In this document: positions 1 through 8,711 of the stretch, one piece after another
How the letters are laid out: every line of letters starts with the position of its first letter
Numbering within the stretch: position 1 is the stretch's first letter
DNA from: Chitinophagales bacterium
GTDB lineage: Bacteria; Bacteroidota; Bacteroidia; Chitinophagales; CAIOSU01
Assembly: GCA_026003335.1 (NCBI GenBank)
Contig: BPHB01000003.1
Span: 62,001-126,000, forward strand
DNA: 64,000 nt
Reading direction: 5' to 3'
Notes under the pieces: generated by a model
The model's database searches: none
Told to the model about the DNA's origin: nothing
What the model saw: the letters and a program-made list of their open reading frames with translations, nothing else
Translations under genes and position numbers: made by a program

Positions 1-744
1 GCCTTGTCGGTGTTAATGAAAAACCCGGCTGATAAGAATCTGATTGCTGAAAACCTGATCATCATTGGTGCTGTTTTAATCGTGCCTTACGTAATTCTGC
101 TGGGATCCAATACCAGTTTAGCAAAGGGCGTATATGCACACCTGATACCCTGGATGGTGCTGCTGTCGGCTCTGATATATTTTAATTTTAAAAAACTGAA
201 TATGCAGTGGTTTCCACTTTGCCTCTTTGCTGCACTTATCGCTTTTAGTCAGTTTCATTTTATTGGTGGATATCTATTCAGATCTTACAGGGTGCTGGGC
301 GGGTTAATGGACCAACGATATGCAAAACTGAAAAACACAAAAGAAGCTTTGTGGCTGGATGAAGCAACCTACCGCTTTATGCACGGCATTCAGCAGACCT
401 TGCAAAGCAACGGATTTCGCAAAGACGATCCGATTATCGCACTGACGGACATGCCGGGAGTGGTGTATTTCATGGAAGGCTTCTCACCCGGCACACCCTG
501 GTATTTTTCCGGAAGCGCAGCTGTTCGGTTCAATTGCTTTCACCTGCGTTAAATAAGTGACCAACCGGAACCCGCTCCTTTCCTGTTGCTTAATCAGCGT
601 ATAGAAATGGAAAATTTATCATGTCTGCAGGAGGCTGTTGCCGGTTTCCCGGATGCATACGGCCCCATCGGTGAGGTATGGAATCCATTTTTGAAAACAA
701 ACACCATCATTCTCGCTAAATTGCCGGACAACACTGCTGAATAA
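1..744 (+). pseudogene. 3' part of GT-C-like membrane protein, interrupted by in-frame TAA
   Basis: The reading frame is open at the left window edge and encodes the last membrane helices and the soluble tail of a protein closely related to the intact gene at 1471-3282; the shared part is roughly two-thirds identical by eye. A TAA at 550-552 stops it right after FNCFHLR. In the intact paralogue this codon is GAG (Glu), and here one change, GAA to TAA, would explain it. Beyond the stop the same frame keeps matching the paralogue without any shift (PFLLLN, then WNPFLKTNTIILAKLPDN) until a second stop at 742-744, the position of the paralogue's own stop. So this is a nonsense-interrupted copy, or a read error at one base. 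The product would lose about 64 residues of its tail. Its 5' part lies outside the window. Confidence 0.75.
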
Positions 745-761
745 ACACACCCGCAAACAGC

Positions 762-819
762 CGGCATCTCTGCATGGCGGATCTTTGCAATCTTTACAGA
801 AACGGCTTACCGCTGCCCG
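762..819 (+). pseudogene. decayed 5' end of a second TMTC-like/TPR gene
   Basis: These 58 bases align without gaps to 3301-3358, which spans the start codon and first codons of the intact TMTC-like gene; about three quarters of the positions match by eye. The start ATG of the intact gene (3309) is CTG here (770-772), and homology fades after 819. It sits directly after the first GT-C-like copy, just as the intact gene follows the second copy. The original duplication therefore included both genes, and this copy has been lost. Confidence 0.5.
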
Positions 820-1253
820 TCCCTTGTTCTTGTGATGCGTATAGTTGGCTGCTTTTTCCGGCTGCACCGCATTTTTAATCTTCTGTGCCGCATGCTGAAT
901 ATGGATATGTTCATAAAAGATGTTAGCACCGTACTATCCGACTGCTATTTTTATATACACCTCAACGGTTTGATTTTGTATGACAGTTGGTGTGCCGGAT
1001 GGAGTAAAGTAATGGAATTGAAAACATTTGCCAAGCTGCCGCGAACGGATGGTCTTTTATAAAGGTTTTTTTATTTTGCGCTTTTGTCAGATGCACAGAT
1101 CTGTTTGTGGAGAAAATTGCTGATGTTGTTTGAAAACACGTGCATGTGCAGTAAAACTCTATCCTCATGTTTCAATTATTTAGGTTATGCGTATGAATAA
1201 CCTGAGAATAGCACCACAAGGCTTACGAAAATTTTCAGGAGGGATTCAGCCGG
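820..1253. other. 434-base stretch with no recognised gene
   Basis: Both strands have only short open frames (the longest about 76 codons) with no recognisable domain, signal or biased composition. Position suggests it is what remains of the second TMTC-like gene copy after deletion and decay. No tRNA, hairpin terminator or consensus promoter was recognised. Confidence 0.4.
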
Positions 1254-1484
1254 ATGGATGCCGATGTGCGTAAGAACTTGCATCAGCGGCCTCAGCGCTA
1301 CTTTAAGATGGAAGTAAAAATGCATCCTGATTCGGCAATCTGGTGGGCCAACCAGGAACAGGCTTTCATCCAGCCGGGCGACACTGTTTCAGCAGACTCC
1401 TGTTTCCGGGAAGCTGTTAGAAAAGGATTTCCTCCGGCTGAAGCTCCGCCTCACACATCACCTCTGATACATGCGCCTGAATAA
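1254..1484 (+). pseudogene. possible TPR-like remnant upstream of the GT-C-like gene
   Basis: A 76-codon frame whose middle part fits a degenerate tetratricopeptide repeat: W at the family's position 4, a small-residue core, Gly near position 15, then ADSCFREAV and a Pro. It ends inside the first codons of the next gene (14-base overlap). The intact neighbour at 3309-5237 ends in TPRs, so this may be the remaining 3' end of its lost duplicate, although no clear DNA match to those repeats was found. It could also be a chance frame. Confidence 0.25.
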
Positions 1485-3282
1485 ATACATTCTTATTTTC
1501 ATTATTCTCATCGGCTTATTTGTTTTTAAGCTGGCCGTGTTGCTGTGGTTTCTGGATAATGGCATGGATATAACCGATGGGGGGACTTATATGCTTTGGT
1601 CTAAATATTATGATCAATACCAGTTTGAATTACACAGATATTATGCAATTCTGTTGCGCAAGCTGGTTTTCTTCATAGAGCCGGGAGTGATCAACTACCG
1701 GTTGTTGCGTATAGGTACAGAGCTGCTATCTCTTTTGCTGTTTGCAGCAGGTTTCTGGAAATGGAGCAGATGCGAAAGAAGTCTTTTTTATCGGAGTAAT
1801 CTGCCGTTGGCATTTCTTTTTTTCGGAGGCGCATTGGGTTCGTTTCTGAGCCTGTTCTCCAGAGTGTTTTCTTATAATGATTTTACGAATTTGAATGTCA
1901 CAGGTGCCTTTGGCTTGTTTCTCTGGTTTCTGGGGCAGCGTTCAGATCGCGGTTTTTCAGTAACTAACTATATTGTTCTTTCCGGAATTGGCTTCTTTAT
2001 TGGATTGCAGTTTTTTGTGAAGCTTTCAGCAAGCCTGTTGCTTGGCGTTTTTCTGCTGTTGATGATTGGAGGCTTTCACGGAACCAGGCGGCTTAAAGTG
2101 ATCTCCTGTGCACTTATTGGAGCTGGTATACTGCTTGCAGCTGTATGTTTTTTCCTGGCATATGGACACGGGCCCCTCTTCTGGTGGGCAGATTTTAAGG
2201 AGGGATGGCGAATACTACACTTATTAGGGTATGGATGGGACTTGTATTGGGATCTCTACATAAAAAGCGATCTGTTCAATTTTTTGAAGTTTTTTACCCC
2301 TGCATTTTTGACCACCCTTGCAACGTGGAATGTGCTCACCGTTGTAGAAAAAAGAAAGTGCCTTTTGAACGATGACTTAAAGATGTCCTTGGTTTTTGTT
2401 TCTACCTTGCTTCCATTTGGCATCACTTTGTACTTGTCGGATTTTATTATTTACGATTATGTTAAACACAAATGGCATTTCAGTGAATTGCATAGCGTGT
2501 ATTTCTATCCTTTGGCTATTGTTCTTTTTCTCTTGCCGCCATGGTTTAAAATACTGAAAAACCATCCGGATGGGAAGTGGGTTTTTGAAAACTGTACCAT
2601 CATCGGAGCCATTTTACTGCTGCCTTATGTGATGATGTTGGGTACCGATTCCAGTTTAGTGGTGAGCGTGTATGGACACCTGATACCTTGGATGGTTCTC
2701 CTTTTTGCTTTGATGTATTTGAATATGAGCAGGCTGAACCTGCATTGGTTTCCAATCTGTCTTTTTGTTGTTGTTATCGCTTTTAGCCAATTTCATTTTA
2801 TGGGGGGAATAGTGTTGCGGACTTACCGGGTGTTGGGAGGGCTATTCGCTCAGAGATATGAAAAACTCAAAAATTCAAAAGAATCTATATGGCTGGATAA
2901 AGATACTTACTCTTTTATGTATGGCATACAACAAGCTCTCTATAATAACGGCTTTCGCAAAGGTGATCCGATTATTGCGCTTACGGATATGCCGGGGGTG
3001 GTATTTTTTCTGGAGGGGTTTTCACCCGGTACACCCTGGTATTTTTCCGGAAAATCATCGGTAGAGTTTAACTGCTTTCACCTGCGGGAGAACATCGGTC
3101 AAATGGGTCGTTCACCTTTTTTACTGCTGAATGAAAACCTGGAGGTAAGGAATCTGGAATGTTTGAAAGAGAGCGTAGCCGGCTTCCCGCATGCATACGA
3201 CACCCTTGGGCAAGTATGGAATCCATTTTTGAAAACAAACACCATCATTCTCGCGAAATTGCCGGACAACACCACTGAATAA
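1471..3282 (+). CDS. polytopic membrane protein, GT-C glycosyltransferase-like
   Basis: A 603-residue protein with about 12 hydrophobic segments (near residues 4-28, 70-95, 113-133, 145-185, 210-232, 275-295, 303-325, 344-360, 375-392, 400-420 and 428-448) followed by a soluble tail of about 150 residues. An acidic first loop right after helix 1 (NGMDITDGGTY) resembles the catalytic loop of GT-C enzymes, which move sugars from polyprenyl-phosphate carriers to acceptors on the outer face of the inner membrane. I do not recognise a named family. The ATG at 1471 places helix 1 at the N terminus. A broken paralogue lies upstream and a TMTC-like protein starts 26 bases downstream, so the two intact genes are probably co-transcribed. 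The GT-C role is an inference from topology and this loop. Confidence 0.7.
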   Translation: MRLNKYILIFIILIGLFVFKLAVLLWFLDNGMDITDGGTYMLWSKYYDQYQFELHRYYAILLRKLVFFIEPGVINYRLLRIGTELLSLLLFAAGFWKWSRCERSLFYRSNLPLAFLFFGGALGSFLSLFSRVFSYNDFTNLNVTGAFGLFLWFLGQRSDRGFSVTNYIVLSGIGFFIGLQFFVKLSASLLLGVFLLLMIGGFHGTRRLKVISCALIGAGILLAAVCFFLAYGHGPLFWWADFKEGWRILHLLGYGWDLYWDLYIKSDLFNFLKFFTPAFLTTLATWNVLTVVEKRKCLLNDDLKMSLVFVSTLLPFGITLYLSDFIIYDYVKHKWHFSELHSVYFYPLAIVLFLLPPWFKILKNHPDGKWVFENCTIIGAILLLPYVMMLGTDSSLVVSVYGHLIPWMVLLFALMYLNMSRLNLHWFPICLFVVVIAFSQFHFMGGIVLRTYRVLGGLFAQRYEKLKNSKESIWLDKDTYSFMYGIQQALYNNGFRKGDPIIALTDMPGVVFFLEGFSPGTPWYFSGKSSVEFNCFHLRENIGQMGRSPFLLLNENLEVRNLECLKESVAGFPHAYDTLGQVWNPFLKTNTIILAKLPDNTTE

Positions 3283-3308
3283 ACAAACTTTTAAAACGGT
3301 CGGTATCT

Positions 3309-5237
3309 ATGCATGCCGGATTTCTTCAATCTGTCCAGAAATGGATTATCCCTGCCCGGGCCGGGTGGTTGCTGGTGATAGTTTGCTTTGCAACACACGG
3401 AATAACTGTATTCAACAACTATGCCCTGGATGACAACTTTGCCGTGACTGCAAACGAGCTGGTACAAAAGGGCATAAGGGGCATACCCGATATCCTGACT
3501 TCACCGGCTTACGTGTTGGGTAGTCAAAAGGCGGGATATCATCCCGTGTCCGCTGTGTTACAGGCGTTGGAGTTTGAGCTCTTCGGCCTCAATCCGCATA
3601 TCAGCCATTTGGTAAATGTGCTTCTCTTTGCCGGGCTGGTTGTTTTGATTTTTCATGTACTCAGGCGTGTTTTCAGGTTAGATGCAATACATCCGCTGCT
3701 GCCGTTTGGTATTGCGCTCATGTATGCCGTGCATCCGGCATTTACCGAGGTAGTAGCTTCTATCAAGAACCGCAGCGAAATTTTAAGCTTTCTGTTTGCC
3801 TTGTTGGCAGTGCAGTCTGCAGCCCGGTTTTTTGAGTCGCCCTCCTGGCTTAAGGCTGCAGGCGTGATACTGCTTATGGAGCTTTCGCTGCTGTCAAAAA
3901 TGGTAACCCCGTCATATGCGGTCATTATCATCCTGCTTGGTGCATGGCAGGGGGCTTATCGCAGGAAAGCTTTTTACGCCTTAGGTGGTGTGCTGCTGGT
4001 CACCACCTTGGCGCATGTGATGGCCGTTCTCTCGTCCCTGCAACGTCCTTATCTGTTTGTGGAAAACCCGCTGGCTGAACCCCAGCCCTTCAGCCTGCAT
4101 CTGGGATTGATTGGTAAAACATTGTTCTTTTACCTGAAATTTTTTCTTATCCCTTTCCCGTTCCGGTTTTACTATGGGTATAATATGATACCGCTGGAGC
4201 CCTTCTGGCATCCGCTGCCCCTGTTCTCCCTGTTGCTGCATGGCGCTTTGCTTGTTGCAGCTATCCGCTGGTTTCTGGGAAAGCAAATGATAGGTTTTTT
4301 TATTCTGGCCTATCTGATAAATATTTTCCCCTTCAGCAATGTGGTGCTCTACACGGGCATTGTGGCTGAGCGTGTGCTGTTTATTCCCGGCTTGTGGTAT
4401 CTGTGTGCGCTTGCTTTGGGCGTATATACTGCAACCCGTGCTCCAAAGTACAGGCGCATACCTTCAGGATTGCGTAAGGTTGTGCTTTATGCAGCATGCC
4501 TGGTGTTGCTCATCTGGATTGCCCTGTCCATGTATCGCAACACCCGCTGGAAAGATTCCTTTACGCTGGCTGCTACGGATATTCGGTATCTAAAAAACTC
4601 AGCTTTTGCCAACTCCTATTATGGGCGCCAGCTTATGCTGAAAGCCGAAACCAGCTCAGACCCTCTGCGGAAGCACTATACAGAGCTGGCAAAGAAGCAC
4701 TTTAAACGGGCCTGTGAAATATATGATTATTTTGAGCCGCATTTTCGCCTGGGCATGATTTACGAATATGAAGACCAGAATCGCGATTCAGCTCTCTACT
4801 ATTTTCAGAACGCTTACCGCTTAAATCCTAACAGTCCACGGGCCCGCTTTCAGTTGGCAAAGCAGCTTTTCCTGCGTGGCAATAATGCTGAAGCCGCGCA
4901 GCTGTGGGAGGCACTTTATCGCGAACTGCCTCAGGATACCCTGACGCTGTTCTTTTATGCTCAGGCCCTCTACAATCTGGGCAGAAAGGAAGAGTCCGCT
5001 CACATGAATGCCGATCTGCTGCGCCTGGCTCCGCAAACATATTACCCCTACTATAACTACGGCATGGTGGCACACATGCAACGGGATACCCTCGCTGCCA
5101 TGGAACACCTGGAAAAGGCAGTGCGCTACGGCTATCGGGGACAGGATGTGTACCACATTCTTGCGGGTATGTATGCGATGCGGGGCCTCAGCGACCGGAT
5201 GCGCTGGCTGCAGGAGCGCTACGACAGCTCACAATGA
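3309..5237 (+). CDS. TMTC-like GT-C membrane protein with C-terminal TPR repeats
   Basis: A 642-residue protein. The N-terminal two-thirds holds about 10 membrane helices; the rest is a tetratricopeptide domain (residues about 460-640, roughly five repeats, e.g. FQNAYRLNPNSPRARFQL). The first loop has NNYALDDNF, matching the acidic GT-C motif, then GYHPVS and HPAFTEVVASIKNRSE, resembling the HPIHTEAVA...GR-E stretch of the TMTC/DUF1736 family. Eukaryotic TMTCs O-mannosylate proteins using dolichyl-phosphate-mannose; bacterial relatives are mostly uncharacterised. The TPRs would face the periplasm and could hold acceptor proteins. It follows the GT-C-like gene at 1471 by 26 bases. Its 3' end overlaps the convergent GNAT gene by 9 bases. 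Confidence 0.75.
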   Translation: MHAGFLQSVQKWIIPARAGWLLVIVCFATHGITVFNNYALDDNFAVTANELVQKGIRGIPDILTSPAYVLGSQKAGYHPVSAVLQALEFELFGLNPHISHLVNVLLFAGLVVLIFHVLRRVFRLDAIHPLLPFGIALMYAVHPAFTEVVASIKNRSEILSFLFALLAVQSAARFFESPSWLKAAGVILLMELSLLSKMVTPSYAVIIILLGAWQGAYRRKAFYALGGVLLVTTLAHVMAVLSSLQRPYLFVENPLAEPQPFSLHLGLIGKTLFFYLKFFLIPFPFRFYYGYNMIPLEPFWHPLPLFSLLLHGALLVAAIRWFLGKQMIGFFILAYLINIFPFSNVVLYTGIVAERVLFIPGLWYLCALALGVYTATRAPKYRRIPSGLRKVVLYAACLVLLIWIALSMYRNTRWKDSFTLAATDIRYLKNSAFANSYYGRQLMLKAETSSDPLRKHYTELAKKHFKRACEIYDYFEPHFRLGMIYEYEDQNRDSALYYFQNAYRLNPNSPRARFQLAKQLFLRGNNAEAAQLWEALYRELPQDTLTLFFYAQALYNLGRKEESAHMNADLLRLAPQTYYPYYNYGMVAHMQRDTLAAMEHLEKAVRYGYRGQDVYHILAGMYAMRGLSDRMRWLQERYDSSQ

Positions 5238-6230
5238 GTGCGGGCCTGCAAGGGTGATCAGGCCATGCCCGGTGAGTTGCCCATCTGCATTTTCCACAAT
5301 AACCACCTGGGCTTTTGTAGCACAACCTATCGGCCGTGATATAATCACCTTGTTTCCCTGAAGGTCATCCGCAAAACGATGCATGCTGAACGTACGCACT
5401 GCTGCGCTTGCCCGACCGATGATAGTTTCGTAGAGGGAATTGTTTTCTGCAACCATTTCAGCGGCTTTATGGGTGCGGCTGTAGGAAAGCAGCGGATAAA
5501 GGCTAATGTAAAAGTAGGGCTTACGCAGCTGCAGGCCTTCCCGCAGGGCGGGCAGGAGGCTGCGTTGATGCTGAATATGAATAGCCGTTTCAAAACTTTT
5601 CATCCCCAGCTGAAGCCCCGTATGCAATGCGGCCTGATAAATGACTCTGGCCAGCCCTTGCCTCCGAAAGTCGGGATGCACGCCAAAAAGCGCTCCCTCA
5701 AAGGTACTGCCTTTGACCTCAGCAGCAAAATAGCCTGCTGGTTGGCCGTCCACGCGCAGCATCCAGATGGATCGGCCGTGTACATCAGGCGGATGATAAA
5801 ATGACCGGATATAGGCCTTGCGGATATGCTCCCGGACGTGCTCGTTGAAAAAAAATTTTTCCGTTTCATTGCTGTAATACGTGCCGGACGATTGGCGGTG
5901 AATGGCTTCAAGCAAGGGCTCCAGCTCTGGTAACAGGGCCGGACGATAGGGCTCCACGATCATCCCGGCCGCGAGTCGCAGGGGCGTTACATTGTGTAGG
6001 TCGTGTTGGCACCGGTAAACTACTGAATGGACATACCAGGGAAATCCGGTTGTGTTCAACTGATGCCAAAGGTCTTCCCGGGAGGCTTCTGCCCGCAGCT
6101 TACACCAATCGGCACGGTGTTGTATCAAGTCGTTCCGCAGTTGCACGGGCTCCACACCATCCAGATAGAAGCCTATGCGAAAAACCCGTAAACCACTCAG
6201 GGCGCTCTCTGAATCGGATAAGGCGAGCAT
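5229..6230 (-). CDS. GNAT-family acyltransferase, WecD-like arrangement
   Basis: A 333-residue protein. An N-terminal subdomain of about 90 residues (starting with RVFRIGFYLDG) is followed by a GNAT core at about 100-245. The acetyl-CoA-binding motif is clear: FGVHPDFRRQGLARVIYQ, then MKSFETAIHIQHQRSL. This order resembles WecD-type enzymes that acylate amino sugars on nucleotide carriers. A further segment of about 75 residues (from about 258, ending GHGLITLAGPHSL) is not part of the usual fold and I do not recognise it. Start: the ATG at 6230 overlaps the upstream GT2 gene by 34 bases, which suggests translational coupling. It is the last gene of the 8711-5229 operon. Acceptor unknown; a surface sugar is the likely type from context. 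Confidence 0.75.
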   Translation of the reverse strand: MLALSDSESALSGLRVFRIGFYLDGVEPVQLRNDLIQHRADWCKLRAEASREDLWHQLNTTGFPWYVHSVVYRCQHDLHNVTPLRLAAGMIVEPYRPALLPELEPLLEAIHRQSSGTYYSNETEKFFFNEHVREHIRKAYIRSFYHPPDVHGRSIWMLRVDGQPAGYFAAEVKGSTFEGALFGVHPDFRRQGLARVIYQAALHTGLQLGMKSFETAIHIQHQRSLLPALREGLQLRKPYFYISLYPLLSYSRTHKAAEMVAENNSLYETIIGRASAAVRTFSMHRFADDLQGNKVIISRPIGCATKAQVVIVENADGQLTGHGLITLAGPHSL

Positions 6231-7102
6231 GTGATGACCTGATCAATAGTGTAGTGAATCTGTTTCCCATTACGCAGCAGGCGCTGAGCTGTCATACTGG
6301 CGAAAATACAGAATAGTCCCAGTCCCGCAACCGCCAGCAACCAACCTGTTTGCACCCAAACAAAGAAAAGCGGCAAGGGCAGCAGCAGCGTTGCCGAAAG
6401 CAACAGACACAAACGTGAAGCTGCCAGCAGGAGCGGAGGTTGCAGATGACGGATAATCCTTGTGAGGTTATAGTTGGAGGCGCCTGCCTGCCGGGCTTCG
6501 TGTGCCACAGCAACCGAATCCATTGCTTCGGGCGGTATCTCCCAGAAGTACAGCAGGTGACGCGAAGTAAATCTGTTTTGGATATCAAAAAAGAAGGAAC
6601 GTCTGAAAATACGGAATGAAGTATAAAAATGAATATGCCTGTAACGCGGCAGAACCAGGTAATCAAAAACCGTAATGAACAGAAAGGCCAACAACCGGTA
6701 ACCCATCGGATGTTTACGCTTACGGGGATATCCAAACACAATCTGCTTACCACTGTGCTGAAAATAATCAATCAGTTTCAACGCCTCTTCCATCGGATAT
6801 TGCAGGTCGTCATCCAGGGTGAGAATAATCTGCCCTCTGGCATACCGGATGCCGCAGGTAGTGGCGGCAAGCTGCCCGTAATTGCGTTGCAAAAGGATGG
6901 TGGTCACATATGCTTTTTCACGTGCCAGTTGCCCGGCAAGCTGACGCGTGGCAGCATCGCTGCCGTCATCCACCAGAATAAGTTCTGCCCGCATATTGTT
7001 GCGGATAAAATGCTTTTCAAATTCCCGCACCAGCCGCAAAAGTCCGCTGCCACTGTTATATACAGGCACTACAATTGAATAGTCAGGCAAGCCAGGCTCC
7101 AT
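6197..7102 (-). CDS. family 2 glycosyltransferase with C-terminal membrane anchor (DPM1/GtrB-like)
   Basis: About 301 residues from the ATG at 7102; an earlier in-frame start at 7144 would overlap the upstream gene by 20 bases, but the family normally begins just before YSIVVPVYN. The GT-A core has the metal-site acidic cluster LTLDDDLQYP and ELILVDDGSD for nucleotide-sugar binding. Two hydrophobic segments close the protein (CLLLSATLLLPLPLFFV and GWLLAVAGLGLFCIF). This architecture is typical of polyprenyl-phosphate glycosyltransferases that load a sugar on a lipid carrier at the inner membrane. It lies third in a four-gene operon with a beta-hydroxylase-like enzyme and an acyltransferase. 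Donor and acceptor cannot be read from sequence. Confidence 0.82.
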   Translation of the reverse strand: MEPGLPDYSIVVPVYNSGSGLLRLVREFEKHFIRNNMRAELILVDDGSDAATRQLAGQLAREKAYVTTILLQRNYGQLAATTCGIRYARGQIILTLDDDLQYPMEEALKLIDYFQHSGKQIVFGYPRKRKHPMGYRLLAFLFITVFDYLVLPRYRHIHFYTSFRIFRRSFFFDIQNRFTSRHLLYFWEIPPEAMDSVAVAHEARQAGASNYNLTRIIRHLQPPLLLAASRLCLLLSATLLLPLPLFFVWVQTGWLLAVAGLGLFCIFASMTAQRLLRNGKQIHYTIDQVITCSPYPIQRAP

Positions 7103-7124
7103 AGTATTAAAACATATAAGAGAA

Positions 7125-7883
7125 TCAGCACCTGTAGGGTGCACGTTTCAAAGGATAGCGCTCTCTGAAACTGCTGCCATCGCGTTGCCTGCTCCGGCTC
7201 AGCACTTCCGTAATGAACTCCGTACGTGCCAGCAGGCGAAAAAGAAACAGGTTTATCGTATGAAAGGGCTCCGGCAACGGGCGTATGAAGTCAATGAACA
7301 GCACTACCCGTGCCTTGTCTGAACGATTCCATGCCGTGTGCGGAAACGTGTCATCAAACACCATGCAGCGCCCTTCCTGCCAATGCACTTCTTTTCCATT
7401 GATAACAAGGGCGCATTGTTCAGGATGTGGCACAAGAAGACCCAGATGGCAGCGCAGCACCCCTTTGTAGATACCACGATGCGGGGCGATAGCGCTGTGC
7501 GGCTGCAGCACACTGAAAAAAGCAGAGGTCATCAGAGGTATTTTGTTTAGAATGGCGGTTGTCACCGGGCAGGCCTGCTGATGGTGGGCAAAGTCATACC
7601 CGTATATAGCCAGCATATACGAGCGCCATCCACGGTCGTGCGTAATGCGTGCCTGCTCGGGAAAGATTTCCTCAATGGGGGGAATGTCTTCTTTGGCATG
7701 GATTTGCGCATATTCCTTGCGGATTTCCTGCCAGTATGCCTCCAGCTCCCGCGTGAAAGGAAAATCTTCGGCAGGGAAAAACTCCCTGTCTCCATCCACC
7801 AGCCTGATAACCTGCTCAAAACTGCGCAGCACGGTTATACCCGCCCACTTCTTTACCCGGTAGCCGATGGAATTTTTGTTCAC
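7125..7883 (-). CDS. aspartyl/asparaginyl beta-hydroxylase-family dioxygenase (LpxO-like)
   Basis: 252 residues of the Asp/Asn hydroxylase family (2-oxoglutarate and Fe(II) dioxygenases). Visible motifs: IAPHRGIYKGVLRCHLGL, with the first iron His and the Arg that binds 2-oxoglutarate, and FDDTFPHTAWN, with the distal His. Bacterial members include LpxO, which hydroxylates acyl chains of lipid A, and peptide hydroxylases. The gene follows the lipoprotein gene by 15 bases and precedes the GT2 gene by 22 bases. The company of a lipid-carrier glycosyltransferase and an acyltransferase favours an envelope lipid or glycan substrate, but this is inference. Confidence 0.8.
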   Translation of the reverse strand: MNKNSIGYRVKKWAGITVLRSFEQVIRLVDGDREFFPAEDFPFTRELEAYWQEIRKEYAQIHAKEDIPPIEEIFPEQARITHDRGWRSYMLAIYGYDFAHHQQACPVTTAILNKIPLMTSAFFSVLQPHSAIAPHRGIYKGVLRCHLGLLVPHPEQCALVINGKEVHWQEGRCMVFDDTFPHTAWNRSDKARVVLFIDFIRPLPEPFHTINLFLFRLLARTEFITEVLSRSRQRDGSSFRERYPLKRAPYRC

Positions 7884-7898
7884 GGCTCAGACGGCTGT

Positions 7899-8711
7899 TC
7901 AGTCATTTTTATTTTTTTGTGCATCCTGGTATTCCAGCAGCGCCCATAAAGCAAGCACAGAAGGGTGGGGGTGGGAGTTTTTCGTGCGCGGGTATGCATT
8001 CCATCCTCCGTCAGGCATCTGGGTGTCCACAATCCATTGAATATGTTCCCGGGTCACGGCAGTGTCGGCTCCCAGGTAATAAAGCATCGCCACAGATTCA
8101 TACCGCAGGTCGTTGCTCACATCTGTCAGATCCGTGGTGATTTCAAACAGCAGTTCTTTGACCATCAATGCTTTCAGCTTCTCCACCTCCGGAGTTTCCT
8201 GCAGGCATCCCAGCCTTAGCATATTTGAAAGCTGCATAGCGGCATGGGTCATATAATAATGCCCTCTGTACACGTGCCGCTTGAGTTGTAGCAAAACAGT
8301 ATCGGCCAGAGGATAACGGTTGCAGTACATTGACCAGAAATTCATGCCGTCAATAGTGTGGTTGTTTTTTCTGATATACTCCAGCGCCATACTGTCACCC
8401 AATGAGGGTACCTTCCTGTCGTCAAAATACCGGTTATAAAGCATGATGTTGAATGTGCTCAGCTCCGGCTTCAGTTTGCGCATCAGCTCAAGGTCAGGCA
8501 AATACATCTGCACACCGAAATGCTCTTTCAGCAGATACAACAGAATGACCACATCCGGCTCCCGGATTCCGGTATTTTGCCCTTCAAAATAGGCGATTGC
8601 CTTATTTATTGCCTGACTTACCTGCTGGTGCAGATAGTCATTGTGACGGCTTTGACCCGCACAGCCGCTGATGCAAAGGTGAAGCAGACAGAAAAGTACA
8701 TATTTGCGCAT
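7899..8711 (-). CDS. lipoprotein with terpenoid-cyclase-like toroid signature
   Basis: 270 residues from the ATG at 8711. This start is chosen because it gives a proper lipoprotein signal, MRKYVLFCLLHLCISGC, with cleavage before Cys17; the frame opens 105 bases earlier with unrelated sequence. The body is helix-rich. Near the C terminus MPDGGWNAYPRTKN and HPHPSVLALWALLEY resemble the QW/prenyltransferase-type repeats of alpha/alpha-toroid proteins (squalene cyclase superfamily), so a toroid fold is plausible, but no catalytic DxDD motif is seen. First gene of the operon reaching to 5229. Function unknown. Confidence 0.65.
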   Translation of the reverse strand: MRKYVLFCLLHLCISGCAGQSRHNDYLHQQVSQAINKAIAYFEGQNTGIREPDVVILLYLLKEHFGVQMYLPDLELMRKLKPELSTFNIMLYNRYFDDRKVPSLGDSMALEYIRKNNHTIDGMNFWSMYCNRYPLADTVLLQLKRHVYRGHYYMTHAAMQLSNMLRLGCLQETPEVEKLKALMVKELLFEITTDLTDVSNDLRYESVAMLYYLGADTAVTREHIQWIVDTQMPDGGWNAYPRTKNSHPHPSVLALWALLEYQDAQKNKND

